Positions 46,635-55,440 of a stretch of DNA of 64,000 bases are shown in pieces. This DNA is from a virus. The stretch's first letter is position 1. Every line of letters begins with the position of its first letter. The notes under the pieces were generated by a model. The model worked only from the letters and a program-made list of their open reading frames with translations, did no database searches and was not told the DNA's origin. A program made the translations under genes and the position numbers. The DNA lies in the IMG/VR virus record IMGVR_UViG_3300027969_000087, positions 1 to 64,000 of that record. One strand, written 5' to 3'.

Positions 46635-46922
46635 TTAAACCTCAATGTAGCCGTATTTGACTACAAACTCCCTAAAGGCCTCAGACGAACGAGTCGCTGT
46701 TGAGATCTCAGCCTTAGACGCACGGTCTGAGACTTTAAGCGGATATGTGCCGTCATTCTTTTGGGCACGTGAAACTACGGTGCGAGAATGCTTACATACG
46801 TTACGAGAAACGAATCCTGGGCATGTGCAGCGGACGTCTTCGCTCTCAAGGTCAATCTCTACCTCAAACACTCCACGTGGAGATAGGAAGAATTGCACTG
46901 TACGCCAGTCTGCCTTTGCCAT
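46635..46922 (-). CDS. SWIM-type zinc-finger protein
   Basis: 95 residues from the ATG at 46922, preceded by AAGGATAAAACA; an in-frame ATG at 46937 is weaker. CTCPGFVSRNVCKH is a SWIM finger (CxC-x8-CxH), a module found in DNA- or protein-binding proteins including SNF2 helicases. Its position next to the loader and helicase suggests a replication or recombination accessory. Confidence 0.75.
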   Translation of the reverse strand: MAKADWRTVQFFLSPRGVFEVEIDLESEDVRCTCPGFVSRNVCKHSRTVVSRAQKNDGTYPLKVSDRASKAEISTATRSSEAFREFVVKYGYIEV

Positions 46923-46933
46923 TGTTTTATCCT

Positions 46934-47617
46934 TCATTTCCTACGATCACCCTCTGTCGATACTATGTTAATTGGAATAAACGCCTCGTGTGCAAAGCTA
47001 CCCATAGCCTCGCCGTAGACGTCACCCCAATTCTTTAACGGAACATTTGTTGTAACAATAGTCGGTAGTCCTGCATTGTACCTAGACCTTAACACAGCGT
47101 CAAAGGTATTTTCAGCCCACCCTGAAGCGGTCCTATGCTCTTTACCTAAATCATCTAATACAAGCAAGCTTATATTATCTGGGCCCTTCATATCGCCATA
47201 GACCTGCTCCATGAGGAAAGCCTCAGGACCATCGGTATCTTTCCAAGACTTCTGCTGGATACGTAGAAGTTTCGGATAGTCAACAAATAGCGCTGGATTT
47301 TTAACCGATATGTCAGGTGAACCCCAAAGTTCTGGGGTTGCCTTACGAATCACTTCTTGTAGTACAACACTAGCAAGAGTTGTCTTGCCGTGTCCTGGCT
47401 TGCCAACTAGCAATAATCCCATGCCACACTTCTTTGAGCCACGGGCCTTGATAATCTCACCAGAAAGTACAGAGTTTACCCATTTATTTATGAGAATCTC
47501 TGGTTCGCCCTCATAAGAAGCTAGGTCGTCCAAGGTTAGCCCTACAAACCGTTCAGGAATGCAGGCCTGATTTATCTGCCTACGGACCGAAGGCCGTAGT
47601 TCTGATATGTCGTACAT
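46934..47617 (-). CDS. DnaC-like helicase loader ATPase
   Basis: 227 residues, AAA+ fold with VGKPGHGKTT (Walker A, about 68-77), LLVLDDLGKE (Walker B) and TTNVPL (sensor 1). It resembles DnaC/IstB-type loaders. The ATG at 47617 follows GGGAGGACTA and shares its first base with the upstream stop. It probably loads the DnaB-like helicase. Confidence 0.85.
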   Translation of the reverse strand: MYDISELRPSVRRQINQACIPERFVGLTLDDLASYEGEPEILINKWVNSVLSGEIIKARGSKKCGMGLLLVGKPGHGKTTLASVVLQEVIRKATPELWGSPDISVKNPALFVDYPKLLRIQQKSWKDTDGPEAFLMEQVYGDMKGPDNISLLVLDDLGKEHRTASGWAENTFDAVLRSRYNAGLPTIVTTNVPLKNWGDVYGEAMGSFAHEAFIPINIVSTEGDRRK

Positions 47618-48531
47618 TAGTCCTCCCATAACTTGAGCATCTTTGACTGATGGTTCAAGAAGTCGTCATCTTGGTACTCTACCTCAGTTTCCCTGGAATA
47701 AATACCATGGACTGTTGGGTAGTACGCAATGAACCTACGCCATAAAGGATTACCTATGCCAGCATCGTTTGTCAAGCGGGGATCATTAAAGAACCCACGC
47801 ATGGCTTTTAGGACCGTGTGACGGGTGATTCCTTCGCCCACCTTTTGGTTAATCCAAGATGCTAGGCCTTTGCCATTCACCTGACTAGGGATTCCTGGGG
47901 CGTGAGCACGTGTTAGAGAGTAGAACTCAGCTAGCAGGTCGCTAGTAGTCCACTCGTCCTCTGGACGCTCCTGACGCAGCATAGAGGCCGGTACAGCCTC
48001 AAACTTGGTCTTCTTGTACTTCTGCCTACGCATCTCGGCTTTGTCTATAGGCTCTGTTAGTTTGCCTACAACCCCGGCCTCTACGTAATCCGTGGACTTC
48101 CTCGCTTTTTTGACTACTACCTCTTCATCTTCAAAACCTGGCCATGCCATATCTATAAACGCCTCCTTTTCGGGCTCGCCCGATACGTTAGTTGAACTTA
48201 CGTTAGTAAGTTCTACTAATGTACTATTAGTTATTAGCTTACTAGCTGTACCGTATAAAAGGGTGCCTGAAAATCCGTCCCGGGTAAACCAGGCCTGGGT
48301 GATCTTTAATTCATAGGACCACTGGCCATTTTTATTACGGAAACTGGTCTCAGAAACGTACCCAGCAGATATCAATTCGCGCACAGCTTTACGTACCGCA
48401 TCACGGCCTTCTGGCACGAGCGGATATATTTCGGCAGCAGAGAGTGCTTTGCCTGCAGCCATGTATAAACCCCAAATGCCTTTGGCACGTAGGGATAATT
48501 TTGAATCCAACAATGGTGTTGGGTCAATCAT
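47617..48531 (-). CDS. Winged-helix replication initiator-like protein
   Basis: 304 residues. The first 70 residues form a winged helix (SLRAKGIWGLYMAAGKALSA...DAVRKAVRELISAGYV). The middle is acidic and Lys-rich and probably flexible; the C-terminal 100 residues are helical and carry GKGLASWINQKVGEGITRHT, similar to DnaD-like or primosome proteins. It likely binds the origin and recruits the loader. Confidence 0.75.
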   Translation of the reverse strand: MIDPTPLLDSKLSLRAKGIWGLYMAAGKALSAAEIYPLVPEGRDAVRKAVRELISAGYVSETSFRNKNGQWSYELKITQAWFTRDGFSGTLLYGTASKLITNSTLVELTNVSSTNVSGEPEKEAFIDMAWPGFEDEEVVVKKARKSTDYVEAGVVGKLTEPIDKAEMRRQKYKKTKFEAVPASMLRQERPEDEWTTSDLLAEFYSLTRAHAPGIPSQVNGKGLASWINQKVGEGITRHTVLKAMRGFFNDPRLTNDAGIGNPLWRRFIAYYPTVHGIYSRETEVEYQDDDFLNHQSKMLKLWED

Positions 48532-48549
48532 CTAAGCCCTCCTAGATGT

Positions 48550-48837
48550 TTAAAGTGGAGGTACCCGCCTAGGTACACCCCGAAGTACTCTCGGATCTCT
48601 ACTATCTATCAAAGTACTTACTAACATAGCACACGTCATGCTAGCAAATGAACAAGCTAGTGCGGTGCAAATTACTACGCCCCACTTTTGCTCTACTGTA
48701 ACAATAGATGCCACTGTTGATAATACTAGCGCTAAAAGTCCGCGCCACTTACCAATTGGAAATATTAGCTCTTCTACGCCAGTAAGCACAAATGCTACGG
48801 CAAGAGAGATTATCACTAGATCTGTCATGTCCCTCAC
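48550..48837 (-). CDS. Small membrane protein, holin candidate
   Basis: 95 residues with three hydrophobic segments (about 5-20, 32-48 and 52-78) and a basic Arg-rich C-terminus (RDPRVLRGVPRRVP). The start may be GTG at 48837 or ATG at 48828. A class I holin has this layout, and it lies beside the tail genes, but the membrane protein downstream at 52547 is an alternative candidate. Confidence 0.5.
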   Translation of the reverse strand: MRDMTDLVIISLAVAFVLTGVEELIFPIGKWRGLLALVLSTVASIVTVEQKWGVVICTALACSFASMTCAMLVSTLIDSRDPRVLRGVPRRVPPL

Positions 48838-48843
48838 TATACC

Positions 48844-51800
48844 TTATATTTTCTTAAAGATTACCCGGTCAAGCATAAACCCATTAACTCCAGCAGTACT
48901 GCTAGATGTTGTAGGGGTAAACGTAAACGTAATTTTAGCAAATACTGCATCCCATGGAACCTGTGCTTTTCCAAAAAGTAAGTTCCAACGTTGGGCATTA
49001 TTTGACGTTAGCGTTAGACCACTAATAGATGTGCTAGTAGTGACAGCTGATGCTGTTGTACCATCAGCTTGGTACCAGTAAATAGTTGCTACGTAAGTTC
49101 CAGTACTTCTATTTACATATGTTCCAGTATCTACTGGAAGGCTCTTTATAGCTGCCGAGAAGTAGTAATTAATAGTATCGTTAGGGCCTGTTCCGGCAGC
49201 GGGTCGAACTCGTATATTTGTCTTTGATACTGATATAGAGGTCGGAGATGTAGATGTACCGACTACCCTTAGCCAAGACGTACTGTATGCTCCATAAAGA
49301 GTATTGGAGTTAGTATCTGTATATATACTGCCTATTCCTACAGCTTTAGCGGATACAGTATTAGTACCACTTACCCAGTTATTTAAATTGTTTTCAAAAG
49401 AATTCTCAACAAATACTGATGAGTCAACTTCTGGTAATGAAACAGGTGTAGGGTCTCCCTGAGTAAATTTAAAGCTAGCTCCCAATGGCAAATAATTGCT
49501 AACACTACGTTGCAGACGCTCAAGCTTGTTATCTTGACGTGTCCAGAAATAGCTTCTACCTCCACCAATAAGTGGACGAGTAGCAGAATACATCAAGGCA
49601 ACGCCGTCTTTAGGATGGATTGTTGAAACTGTAGTTCCAACTGAAGGATCAACAAACGGAGTAGGAGTTGTACCAAACTCCATTTGAGCACCGTCTACAT
49701 AGTACGTTCCAGACGTTAGATTAGATCCAATATGTAGGTATAGATTAATAGGTGTAGTTCCCGTAGTAAATTTAGGTACTTGTACGGTGGTATGGATTCT
49801 AGTCCAAGTATTAAGAGGTACTACAAAAGAACCACCGGAATCAATTGCGGTATCACCAGCGGCGCTTACACCCAATAGAGTTGTAAGCGAGGATGTAGTG
49901 GATGTGCCACACCCAATAGTGTAAGTTCCTGCAGGACCGTATACATACGCAGATACTGTAACGCTCTCCCCACCACTAAGGTAGGATGAAACGGTGTCTG
50001 ATCCTGATAACGTAATGATTGATGGGAAATAAGAGTTTGTGTACACTTGGTAGTTACTAGAAGCACTGGCGGTAACAGCTAACGAGTAGGAACTAAACTT
50101 TGCTTGAGCATTGCTTCTAGTCATAGCAGACGCTGAAGCAGTTTGTCGTGTCCAACCAGTAGTATTAGTTTCAAGACTGGGGTTAGCTAACCAGTTAGTA
50201 GTAGTACGTGTTTCCCACTCACAATCTGCGTCTCCAACAAAATCTTCCGTCAAGGGATTAGTAGGTGCTAGACCACCGGTTCCTTGGAAGTATGTATTAG
50301 GTATGCTAGATGTAGCAAGTCCATTTGTAAATGTGCCAGAAGTTGACGAAGTAACTGTAAATGTTGTCGTAGTAGGTACGCTAGCTACGGTCCAGTTTCC
50401 TGTGTAAGAGTTTGTTCCAGAAATACTTACACTGTTTCCTGCAACTAATCTATGTACAGAACTAGTAGTGACTGTAAAGGTACCTGAAGCTGGGGTAGCG
50501 GGTTCAATTTTTGATATAGCAGTATTTGATGGTCCAGCAGCTTCAAGAAGACAAGCATCTACATAATAAGAGTTGCCAGAAGTAGTACTAGGGAAATTAA
50601 TAATTGCTTTAGCAACTGGTAAGCCATTATCAGCAACATACTCAGGAGACCTAACAGTTACAGAAATGCGCGTAAAAGTAGTGGCGTTAATAGTTACTGG
50701 GTCAGAGTAAATAATGCCCGTAGGTGCAGGTAAGTAACTACTATATGCATCTTTAGATACTTTAATCTGATCCACAGCTTTTTGTGGAAAGGTAAACTCA
50801 ATGCCTACTTTAGCTGTTTTTGTAGCAGGACCTTTAACATAAGCACTAAAGGTGTAGTAAGTATTAGGGTCTAGAGTTATCCAGTCTGAGTGTATAGCTC
50901 CAACGTTGTTGGCCGCAGTAAACTTACCTGAAGTAGCTCCATACACATAGTTTGCTGTATCAATGCTCAAAGTTCCATTGAGAATACCCCAACCATTTGT
51001 GCCATAATCGAAGCCAGGATTTGGAAGGTAATTAGTTCTAGTCCCATCAAGCTGAATATTTACAGTTCTAGCATCTTCATAAATTGGATACCCAGCACCA
51101 AAAGAAAGATCTGATTTAGGGATCTCAGCAAATTGCAGATCATCAATATAAAAAATTGTTCCGCTTGTACCTGATATAGCAAAAGAAATGCCTGCATATG
51201 CTGCGTTTGATGGCGCAGTTGCATCTGTAGTTGTGAGTGATGACTCAAGTTTTGTCCACCCAGCGTTTGTAGGGTTAACTGTGGAATTATAAACTGTTGA
51301 GCCTATTTGAGTACCTGTTAAATCAAACCACTGAATTCCAGCCGCAATAGTAGTGCTGGTTGCGTTAGCTTCACGTACATACCCTGAAAAATAGTATTTA
51401 GTGCCCGGGGTTACTGGAATAGTGTCCGTACGCTTATGGTCGCTAGAGTAAGAGTTAACAGTTGCAGTAGTTGCAGTAGTTGTAATACTTCCATAGTAAC
51501 CTTGCTTAACTTTAAAGTACGTAGAAGTTGTATCCGAAAGACCTGTTGTAAGGCCTATAGGAGGTGATTGGGCTGATGTTAAATTGCCTGAGCCATTATA
51601 TGCATTTGATGCAAGAGTTGCACCAGTAGCAGTCCAAGTACCAATACCGCCTTCAAATGAAGAAGTTAGGTAATCTAAGAATAGGTTAGTTCCTAAAGTA
51701 ACTGTGTTACTAAAATGCGTCAGCGATTTAACATAAATGCTAAGGCCAAGAGATGAGCCTTTTAGGGAATTAATTGTGTTGCCGTACCTAAACAAAGAGC

Positions 51801-52524
51801 GGTGGTACTGGTCACCTAAGGTTGGTTCAGAAATAAAACCCATGTCATTAATAGCCGTAGCTAACTGTCGACGAGGATAAAATCTGTAGTCACTTGAGCG
51901 ATGTATATTTTTTGCTTGCAAGTTTAATTTGTCATAGTAAAAGCCAAACCCGCTCATAAACGTATAAATATCAGTTTCTACAAGATCACCGTTAGGGTTT
52001 CTTTCTTGATTGTATCTATCTGGATATGAGCCAGTTTCAGTAATATTTGAATTATCTGATGTCCAAACTCCTGGAAGCATGCTTATTAGTTTTAAAGTTG
52101 TAGAATGATCATCGGAAACTACAATTACTTCTACCGCACCGCAAAAATACCAATCTAACCCGTTAAATATCCAAAAGGAGTATGTTACTTCAGTACCTGT
52201 AGGAAATTTAGACTCTGTATCAGTAAACGTACCTCCAAGTACTGCGTTAACTCCCAGTGTACCGCCAGGTGCTGTACCACCAGTTACATAAATTCCATCA
52301 TTAGGGTGATCTGGGACTCCGCTACCGGTTTTAATAATTTTCCAGTGAGTGGCTGTAGGAGCACCGCCACTAACGTCAACATTAATTGATTTCCAAGATA
52401 GGTTTACAACCCTGTAATCTGTTTGTAGGGCGTTTATATTAGAGTTATATGCTGTAGTTGCAGCATCTTGGTCACCATAATAAACCCCAGCTCCATAGAG
52501 GGAGCCAGCTCCATATCTAGCCAT
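48844..52524 (-). CDS. Large tail fibre with repeated CBM-like modules
   Basis: 1226 residues. The first 260 residues (YGAGSLYGAGVYYGD... and DKLNLQAKNIHRSSDYRFYP) resemble baseplate-attached tail proteins of the P2-I type. The rest has about four carbohydrate-binding-like beta-sandwich units, each ending in Y(Y/F)(V/I)D, near 458, 653, 940 and 1215, separated by an Ig-like stretch (about 690-745). Each contains (Y/F)FS(A/G)YV. Long tandem sugar-binding modules suggest recognition of the cell surface. The gene directly follows the baseplate cluster. Confidence 0.75.
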   Translation of the reverse strand: MARYGAGSLYGAGVYYGDQDAATTAYNSNINALQTDYRVVNLSWKSINVDVSGGAPTATHWKIIKTGSGVPDHPNDGIYVTGGTAPGGTLGVNAVLGGTFTDTESKFPTGTEVTYSFWIFNGLDWYFCGAVEVIVVSDDHSTTLKLISMLPGVWTSDNSNITETGSYPDRYNQERNPNGDLVETDIYTFMSGFGFYYDKLNLQAKNIHRSSDYRFYPRRQLATAINDMGFISEPTLGDQYHRSLFRYGNTINSLKGSSLGLSIYVKSLTHFSNTVTLGTNLFLDYLTSSFEGGIGTWTATGATLASNAYNGSGNLTSAQSPPIGLTTGLSDTTSTYFKVKQGYYGSITTTATTATVNSYSSDHKRTDTIPVTPGTKYYFSGYVREANATSTTIAAGIQWFDLTGTQIGSTVYNSTVNPTNAGWTKLESSLTTTDATAPSNAAYAGISFAISGTSGTIFYIDDLQFAEIPKSDLSFGAGYPIYEDARTVNIQLDGTRTNYLPNPGFDYGTNGWGILNGTLSIDTANYVYGATSGKFTAANNVGAIHSDWITLDPNTYYTFSAYVKGPATKTAKVGIEFTFPQKAVDQIKVSKDAYSSYLPAPTGIIYSDPVTINATTFTRISVTVRSPEYVADNGLPVAKAIINFPSTTSGNSYYVDACLLEAAGPSNTAISKIEPATPASGTFTVTTSSVHRLVAGNSVSISGTNSYTGNWTVASVPTTTTFTVTSSTSGTFTNGLATSSIPNTYFQGTGGLAPTNPLTEDFVGDADCEWETRTTTNWLANPSLETNTTGWTRQTASASAMTRSNAQAKFSSYSLAVTASASSNYQVYTNSYFPSIITLSGSDTVSSYLSGGESVTVSAYVYGPAGTYTIGCGTSTTSSLTTLLGVSAAGDTAIDSGGSFVVPLNTWTRIHTTVQVPKFTTGTTPINLYLHIGSNLTSGTYYVDGAQMEFGTTPTPFVDPSVGTTVSTIHPKDGVALMYSATRPLIGGGRSYFWTRQDNKLERLQRSVSNYLPLGASFKFTQGDPTPVSLPEVDSSVFVENSFENNLNNWVSGTNTVSAKAVGIGSIYTDTNSNTLYGAYSTSWLRVVGTSTSPTSISVSKTNIRVRPAAGTGPNDTINYYFSAAIKSLPVDTGTYVNRSTGTYVATIYWYQADGTTASAVTTSTSISGLTLTSNNAQRWNLLFGKAQVPWDAVFAKITFTFTPTTSSSTAGVNGFMLDRVIFKKI

Positions 52525-52546
52525 ATAAGTACACCGATCCTAAAAA

Positions 52547-52894
52547 CTATTTATTGTCGGCGTTACGATTGCCTTCGACAATGTGTTGCTGAAATTTACC
52601 CGATAGGTTTGCTACTTCATCCCCCATCTTAGTCATTCTTTCGTCTATTTTCAGCATAGTTTGGGACATATTATTAACAGCTTCGCGTAATCCACCGCCA
52701 TTTGGACCAAACTGATGCTCAATTCGCTCTAAACGATCCTCAAGCCTCATAGAAGAAGACTCAATACTTTGTTGACGCCTATCAATTTTTCTCCACATTT
52801 GAAACACACCTGCAAATCCTGCTACTAGTACGGAGCCCACCTGAGTAATACCTGCTGCGGTATTTACGTCTATTGCTGCTAATAGTGTACTCAT
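52547..52894 (-). CDS. DUF2746-like membrane coiled-coil protein
   Basis: 115 residues: one transmembrane helix near 17-33, then a coiled coil with the signature EHQFGPNGGGLREAV (about 60-74) seen in DUF2746 proteins of actinophages. Likely inserted in the membrane; holin- or spanin-like roles are proposed for such proteins but not proven. Confidence 0.7.
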   Translation of the reverse strand: MSTLLAAIDVNTAAGITQVGSVLVAGFAGVFQMWRKIDRRQQSIESSSMRLEDRLERIEHQFGPNGGGLREAVNNMSQTMLKIDERMTKMGDEVANLSGKFQQHIVEGNRNADNK

Positions 52895-53430
52895 TACATT
52901 CCCGTTAGTAGTAGTGGGTTGATAGTTTGTAGTGCTTGAAGATTTGTAATATCTGCTTTAATTGTATTGTAGTTAGTGTCATTAACTACTACTACTAAAT
53001 TAGTTCCCACAGATGGGATACCCGCAGAGCTTACGTTAAAACCTAGGTTAGTGGTACCTGTAACATATGTTTCAAAAAGATTTGCCGTGTTTCCTGTTAC
53101 GTTTTTTAGCGCAAGAGTAACAGTGCCTGTAGCTGCAGTTATAGTGCTAGCCGCGTCTGTTCTTACATACGGGGTGCCTGAAACCCCTAGTCTTAATCCA
53201 CGCTCAATATTACTAAGTCTTGCATGTACTGAAGTAAAAGCTGAAGAGCTGTTTGAAAAAGCAGTGCTAGTTTGATCTTGATAGAGGATGCCGGAACCCA
53301 AAGTAGATTCGATAGCTATAATTTCGTCGTATGCCGAATTAACGTCATTAGCCGCTATAGTATTTACAAGGTCTGTTCTAGGTACTAGCTGTGCAATGCC
53401 AACTACACTGCCTGGATATACAGCGGCCAT
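52894..53430 (-). CDS. Tail/baseplate-associated fibre protein
   Basis: 178 residues, Ala/Thr/Ser-rich and beta-rich, with an N-terminal helical part (LVNTIAANDVNSAYDEIIAIE). Composition and position after baseplate J suggest a short fibre or adaptor. Overlaps the previous gene by one base. Confidence 0.6.
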   Translation of the reverse strand: MAAVYPGSVVGIAQLVPRTDLVNTIAANDVNSAYDEIIAIESTLGSGILYQDQTSTAFSNSSSAFTSVHARLSNIERGLRLGVSGTPYVRTDAASTITAATGTVTLALKNVTGNTANLFETYVTGTTNLGFNVSSAGIPSVGTNLVVVVNDTNYNTIKADITNLQALQTINPLLLTGM

Positions 53431-53503
53431 CTATTAATCTCCATAATGCTCTGGGATCCCTCTTTATATACTCTCTGATTATAGAGAATAAATCTTTTTA
53501 AAA

Positions 53504-55042
53504 CTATACAAATCCGCCGGTTGGCGTAATCGTTAGGTTAGCTGCAGTAAGTGACGCAATTTGACCTGCGTTAAGTTGTAGATCCGATACCGCAGTACCT
53601 CCGGAGGAAGTAGTTGATAATCTAGTAAAGGTTACATTTAGTACGCCTGGAACAGCCATAAGAAGAGCAATAATAGCTGACTGAGTTATGTTTGCCCCAA
53701 AACCGTATGAGTTATAAGAAAATAGTCCTATATACTCATCTAGAAGTGCTTTAGCTACATTAATCTTAACATCTCGCTGTTTATATGCTGAATCAACAGT
53801 TATATTTAATGCGAGATATATCGGTACATAGGTGGGTGGTGAAACAGTTACTGTTGTAGTAGCGGGACACCTAGAGGTTAATAACTCAAGTACTTGAGCT
53901 TGTATGCTGTACCATGAAGCAGTTGGTGTACCTGAAGAGATACCTGGTGTAGCAGTAAGGTCATTAAACGGCTGTACATATACAGTTACTGAGTTATACA
54001 CAGATGACTCCGCATTTGCGCGGCCAACTCCATACAAACCAACGGCAAGATTTTTATAGTCATCTATTGTAACAGCTCTATTTCTAGCGGTAAGTGTGCT
54101 TTGTAAAGCTACCCGTAAAGAAGCTAAATTCTCACCGTCAGTACCTCCAAATGCATCTGAGGCATTTGTAACATTAAGTCCGTAATTTGACGAAATATTA
54201 TATCCTTGCCCTGGTATATAAGTTGGATACGCAGACACTGAGCTTGAAGGAACGTTTCCAAATACACCTACACTTGTTTTGTATACAGCTGATACGGTTC
54301 CAGATGGAATAGCCCCACATACCCCATCCCCAAAAATAATGGTAATAGTCCCGTTCTCATCCATCTTTGTAGTGTAAACAGTATTATCAGGGCCATACTC
54401 AATAATAGTATCTACATAACTCCACTTAACTAGAGCATTTGCCTCTCCAACATAAACCTGTACAGAATCTCCAATAACACCTGAGTTAGGTATTGAAAAC
54501 TCTTGATAAGCATATGTAGATGCTTCTCCTAAAGAAACTGGAAGTACATATCCATATGCATCGACACCATCCCCGTTTGTCTTACCTTCAACAGCCGATA
54601 AGGTTACGCTTGCTCCAGCAGCAAGTTGCGGGTAATCCGTAATAGTTTCAAAGTAAGCTGTAGTGTAGCTGCCTGTAGTAATTGGTGCTTCAACCTGTGT
54701 TCCTGCTGGTATATCAATCGCATTAGCAGAAGTATTAGTAAACGTTAGGTAAACATATGCTGGTGAGGGACCAGAAACACGGTAACCAAAAAGCTCAGCA
54801 AAGTTTAAAAGTGTACTTTTTTGAGTAGCTGTCTGAACAGCTGCCTCATTAAGTGCTCTATCAATATAGTAAGACAAAAGATCTCCGGCATATGCAAATG
54901 CTTCTACCAGGGCAAGACCAAAATCTGAACTACTCGAAGTTGAGTTAGGGTTCCAGTTTGGAACTCTTTGTTGCACTACTTTAATAAGTTCGTCTCTTAA
55001 AGAGTCATAATCACGAGAGGTGTAGTCTACTTGGTAGGCCAT
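53504..55042 (-). CDS. Baseplate J-like protein
   Basis: 512 residues. The first 90 residues (DYTSRDYDSLRDELIKVV then DFGLALVEAFAYAGDLLSYY) match gpJ/gp6-type baseplate wedge proteins, which form the ring around the spike in contractile tails. The C-terminal part is a typical beta/alpha fold. It shares one base with the gp25-like gene. Confidence 0.9.
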   Translation of the reverse strand: MAYQVDYTSRDYDSLRDELIKVVQQRVPNWNPNSTSSSSDFGLALVEAFAYAGDLLSYYIDRALNEAAVQTATQKSTLLNFAELFGYRVSGPSPAYVYLTFTNTSANAIDIPAGTQVEAPITTGSYTTAYFETITDYPQLAAGASVTLSAVEGKTNGDGVDAYGYVLPVSLGEASTYAYQEFSIPNSGVIGDSVQVYVGEANALVKWSYVDTIIEYGPDNTVYTTKMDENGTITIIFGDGVCGAIPSGTVSAVYKTSVGVFGNVPSSSVSAYPTYIPGQGYNISSNYGLNVTNASDAFGGTDGENLASLRVALQSTLTARNRAVTIDDYKNLAVGLYGVGRANAESSVYNSVTVYVQPFNDLTATPGISSGTPTASWYSIQAQVLELLTSRCPATTTVTVSPPTYVPIYLALNITVDSAYKQRDVKINVAKALLDEYIGLFSYNSYGFGANITQSAIIALLMAVPGVLNVTFTRLSTTSSGGTAVSDLQLNAGQIASLTAANLTITPTGGFV

Positions 55043-55437
55043 TAGTAAATATCTCCTGAATTCGTTCCGTCACTTAATAAAGCCGCTGTTTTAATAATCG
55101 TAGCTCCTACAGTATCATCTGGAAAGCTCAATAGCAGCTCAACTGAAGACTGCCCCAAACTATTAGGATCTGTAATCTTTAAGCTTACAATAGTAATATC
55201 GGGTAAATATGTTGCAATAGAACGTCTAATAGCCTCGGTAATTGCTAACTCGTAATCATAGGCAGACTCATATAAAGCTCTAGCCATGTCTGTACCATAA
55301 CCTGGGCGCATGGGTCTCTTGTAAACTACCGTAGATAATATGCTATTTACTCTATCTAAATAGATTTTTTGCGTTTCAGTTGTGGTATCAATAACCCCAA
55401 AAGAATTTAAAGTAAACGGGTGGGAAATAGCTATCAT
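55042..55437 (-). CDS. gp25/W-like baseplate protein
   Basis: 131 residues. RPMRPGYGTDMARALYES (about 41-58) and the following helix match the gp25/GpW lysozyme-like baseplate wedge family of contractile injection systems, which nucleate sheath assembly. This supports a myovirus-type tail although no sheath gene lies in the window. Confidence 0.85.
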   Translation of the reverse strand: MIAISHPFTLNSFGVIDTTTETQKIYLDRVNSILSTVVYKRPMRPGYGTDMARALYESAYDYELAITEAIRRSIATYLPDITIVSLKITDPNSLGQSSVELLLSFPDDTVGATIIKTAALLSDGTNSGDIY

Positions 55438-55440
55438 AAT

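Noticed and set aside
48550-48837. Certain holin assignment
   Set aside because: Three hydrophobic segments fit, but there is no endolysin gene nearby and another membrane protein lies at 52547, so it is kept only as a candidate.
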